Of a stretch of 12,679 nucleotides of DNA, positions 10,845 to 12,679 are shown one piece after another. The stretch comes from Muribaculaceae bacterium (GTDB lineage Bacteria > Bacteroidota > Bacteroidia > Bacteroidales > Muribaculaceae), in the NCBI GenBank assembly GCA_009775365.1, contig VSPM01000072.1, positions 1 to 12,679 of the forward strand, given 5' to 3'. Position 1 is the first letter of the stretch; every line of letters starts with the position of its first letter. Both the position numbers and the translations under genes were made by a program. The notes beneath the pieces were generated by a model. That model was not told where the DNA came from and searched no databases. It saw only the letters and a list, made by a program, of their open reading frames with translations.

Positions 10845-12545
10845 TTAATTTGACGATGACAGGCGTCGAATGAAGCTCTCCGTAGGCTCGGATATGTTGA
10901 GCTTGCAGCGCAGATTATATTTTATGCAGTCCACAGTCCTTACCGACCTGTTTGTTGCAATCGCAATCTCCTTTGTGGTCATCCCTGCGAGGATGAACGC
11001 ACACATCCTGACTTCTGCATTGGTCAGTTCGGGACAAGCCTTGTAGAGTTTGTCGAAAAATCCCTGGTTCGCTTCCTGGAAGTAGACTTTGAACATTCCC
11101 CATGCGTTTTCCTGAGTCTTGAGAATTTTTAAAGATTTGTTTATTCTTTCGGCGAGTTCGCTTCTCGACAGATTCTTGTCGCCGGCATCTTTCTCTATTG
11201 TGTTAAGCTCTTTGCTCAGGCTTGCCAGATGCATGCTTAAAACCGACAGTTCGCTGCCTCGTTTATTGCAATTCTCTTCGTCTGCACGTTTGCTTTCATT
11301 GCTGCCTGATTCAAGGGCCTTGAGCCTTTCCAGCATCTCCTCGGAACGCTCTTTCTGTTTTATCCATCTCCATGCGGCAAATGCCGAGAAAGCCGCCATA
11401 GCCCCCAGTGCAATCCAGAGGATGACAGGCGAGGCGGGCCCGGATTCCTGTTTGTGCCTGTCGCCGGGAGCCACATTGTCGTAAAACTCTGTGAGATGGC
11501 CAAGGGCAAGCATAAGCTGCTCCGAATAAATTGAGTCAGAAAGTTGCGATGCTGCTTTCAAAGCTTCGAGCGCCACCTCCGGATTTCCTGCCGCTTCCTC
11601 CACCTGCGACCTTATGGTGTGGAATGTCACCTCCCAAGGGGATGCCTGAAGCTGCCGGAGATTGTCGATGTTTGAATGTAGCAAGGAATAGGCTTCATCG
11701 TTCTTGCCCTCCTCAAGCAGCAGGCAGCAATAGTTGAGAATGGCGAGAGTGTGGTTTGGATGCACGTCGGGGGTGGAAATAATCTCTTTATAAAAATCAG
11801 CGGCCATGCCCGACTCACCCAGGGCCTGATAGATTATGCCATTGTTTATGGCGGTGAAAGCCTTTGGCCAATACTTGTCGAGCAGTGTCTGCGCTTTTTT
11901 AATTTCAGAGAAAGCGGACTGATAATCTTTTTTTAACAGCGATAGGCAACAGCGCGTGTAGTGCATCTTCCCGTCGGTGAGCTCCTTCAGCCAGTTGTCG
12001 CAATCCGAGTTTTTGAGCCTCTCAAAACTTTGAAGCGCACGTTCATAATAAAGTTCCTGGCGAGTGGAGTCGTTGATGTCTGAAAAGAGATGAGCGAGGA
12101 TTCGGTTGATTTCCACATCTATATATGCAAGCGAATCCGGCTTTTTAATCGACAGGGCCTCGTCTGCGGTCTGAATCACTTTTGTTGCGTCTCCGTTGAA
12201 ATAGTCGGATGCGGCAAGACGCCACAATATGTTTGAGTAAAGAGATATGGAATCAGGGGAGAGTTCTGATTTGATGCGGCTGTAGGTTTTGTTTGCCGAA
12301 GGGTAGTCTCCGAGTTCTTCGAGCACAATGCCTTTCTCCATGCACAGGCGCGGCGAGGGATTGTGTTTTATGATAGTGTCATAATATGTGAGCCTTTCGG
12401 CAGGGGGCAGAGAATGGTCGCGTGCTTTCTCAAGAAAGAAATCTTGTTTGATACGCACGCTGAAATCGTTTGCTTTCGTTGCGTAGGCTATGGTTGAAAA
12501 GAAAACAAAGATAATAACCGGAAGTGAATTACGGAGGTGTAGCAT
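10845..12545 (-). CDS. Membrane-bound TPR regulator with C-terminal LuxR-type HTH
   Basis: Read from the ATG at 12543-12545 this is a 566-residue protein. Residues 1-22 (MLHLRNSLPVIIFVFFSTIAYA) form a clear signal peptide, which is why I prefer this start to one 66 bases upstream. Tetratricopeptide-like helical repeats (for example LEELGDYPSANKTY, LLKKDYQSAFSEI, YQALGESGMAADFY) fill about 40-355. One transmembrane helix lies near 373-395 (PVILWIALGAMAAFSAFAAW), then a charged coiled coil (about 398-480), then a LuxR-type HTH at about 506-560 (ELTNAEVRMCAFILAGMTTK, ending RSVRTVDCIKYNLRCKL). The layout is a periplasmic sensor with a cytoplasmic DNA-binding end, common in Bacteroidales. The ligand and target genes are unknown. 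It stands alone, convergent to thyA. A consensus -7 box lies only 3 bases before the ATG. Confidence 0.8.
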   Translation of the reverse strand: MLHLRNSLPVIIFVFFSTIAYATKANDFSVRIKQDFFLEKARDHSLPPAERLTYYDTIIKHNPSPRLCMEKGIVLEELGDYPSANKTYSRIKSELSPDSISLYSNILWRLAASDYFNGDATKVIQTADEALSIKKPDSLAYIDVEINRILAHLFSDINDSTRQELYYERALQSFERLKNSDCDNWLKELTDGKMHYTRCCLSLLKKDYQSAFSEIKKAQTLLDKYWPKAFTAINNGIIYQALGESGMAADFYKEIISTPDVHPNHTLAILNYCCLLLEEGKNDEAYSLLHSNIDNLRQLQASPWEVTFHTIRSQVEEAAGNPEVALEALKAASQLSDSIYSEQLMLALGHLTEFYDNVAPGDRHKQESGPASPVILWIALGAMAAFSAFAAWRWIKQKERSEEMLERLKALESGSNESKRADEENCNKRGSELSVLSMHLASLSKELNTIEKDAGDKNLSRSELAERINKSLKILKTQENAWGMFKVYFQEANQGFFDKLYKACPELTNAEVRMCAFILAGMTTKEIAIATNRSVRTVDCIKYNLRCKLNISEPTESFIRRLSSSN

Positions 12546-12548
12546 TTC

Positions 12549-12582
12549 CAAAATTACAAATAAAAACGGAATTAGGCGCAAA
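12549..12582 (-). promoter_or_regulatory. Consensus promoter directly at the regulator start codon
   Basis: On the minus strand: TTTG (12579-12582), a 22-base spacer, and TAATTTTG (12549-12556), 3 bases before the ATG at 12543-12545. Transcription would start at or near the ATG, which implies a leaderless mRNA or that the box is fortuitous. Confidence 0.4.
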
Positions 12583-12679
12583 GAATTGAAAAAATCTTCA
12601 AAAAAAGGCACGGCTCTTTCATTTAAGATTGCGTTGCATTCTCAAAGATTGTGCTATTTTATAGTGGGAAGATGTCCCG

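Noticed and set aside
12546..12611. Extended start of the TPR-HTH regulator, 22 codons upstream
   Set aside because: It would put a second hydrophobic stretch before a textbook signal peptide, and a consensus promoter lies between the two start codons.
1..12679. CRISPR array, tRNA, rRNA or intact insertion sequence
   Set aside because: No spaced repeats, no cloverleaf or rRNA-like sequence and no transposase were seen on either strand.

Overview
The window most likely comes from a gut-type Bacteroidota, order Bacteroidales (a Muribaculaceae-like host is possible but is my inference). Three things point there. The promoters match the Bacteroidetes consensus (TTTG, about 19-22 bases, TAnnTTTG). 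A NusG-like antiterminator of the kind that heads Bacteroidales polysaccharide loci is present. So is a Bacteroidales-style periplasmic TPR / transmembrane / LuxR-HTH regulator.

The window falls into four regions. (1) Bases 1 to about 4490 are AT-richer, accessory, and coded entirely on the minus strand. From right to left they hold an ABC-like ATPase and a small possible-nuclease partner, an MntA antitoxin followed by a HepT toxin wrecked by an internal deletion, a three-gene cassette (4-TM protein, membrane-anchored deoxyribosyltransferase/TIR-like enzyme, zinc-ribbon protein), and a truncated polysaccharide ATP-grasp gene. (2) Bases about 4490-6047 are GC-richer, also minus strand: a NusG/UpxY-like antiterminator with a long C-terminal extension and a helical protein of unknown function. 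(3) Bases 6048-6613 are a non-coding divergent region. It holds two near-identical 17-bp inverted repeats around a 156-bp segment that carries a consensus promoter now facing right, away from the antiterminator. This is the layout of a phase-variable invertible promoter in the OFF state. (4) Bases 6614-10329 are a plus-strand housekeeping operon: yidC, a NapH-type polyferredoxin (GTGA overlap) and thyA. After a 515-base convergent gap with a candidate small RNA, a minus-strand TPR-HTH regulator fills the rest.

How it may work together: the antiterminator would normally be switched on by inversion of the promoter and let RNA polymerase read a long leftward transcript. Where capsule or exopolysaccharide genes would be expected, the window instead carries defence-like cargo, with only a broken polysaccharide gene at the far left. 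The ATPase pair has no promoter of its own that I can see and may depend on that transcript, while mntA and the three-gene cassette have their own promoter-like sites. The most interesting items are the invertible promoter, the three-gene membrane/NAD-type cassette, the ATPase pair, the broken MntA-HepT pair and the candidate small RNA.
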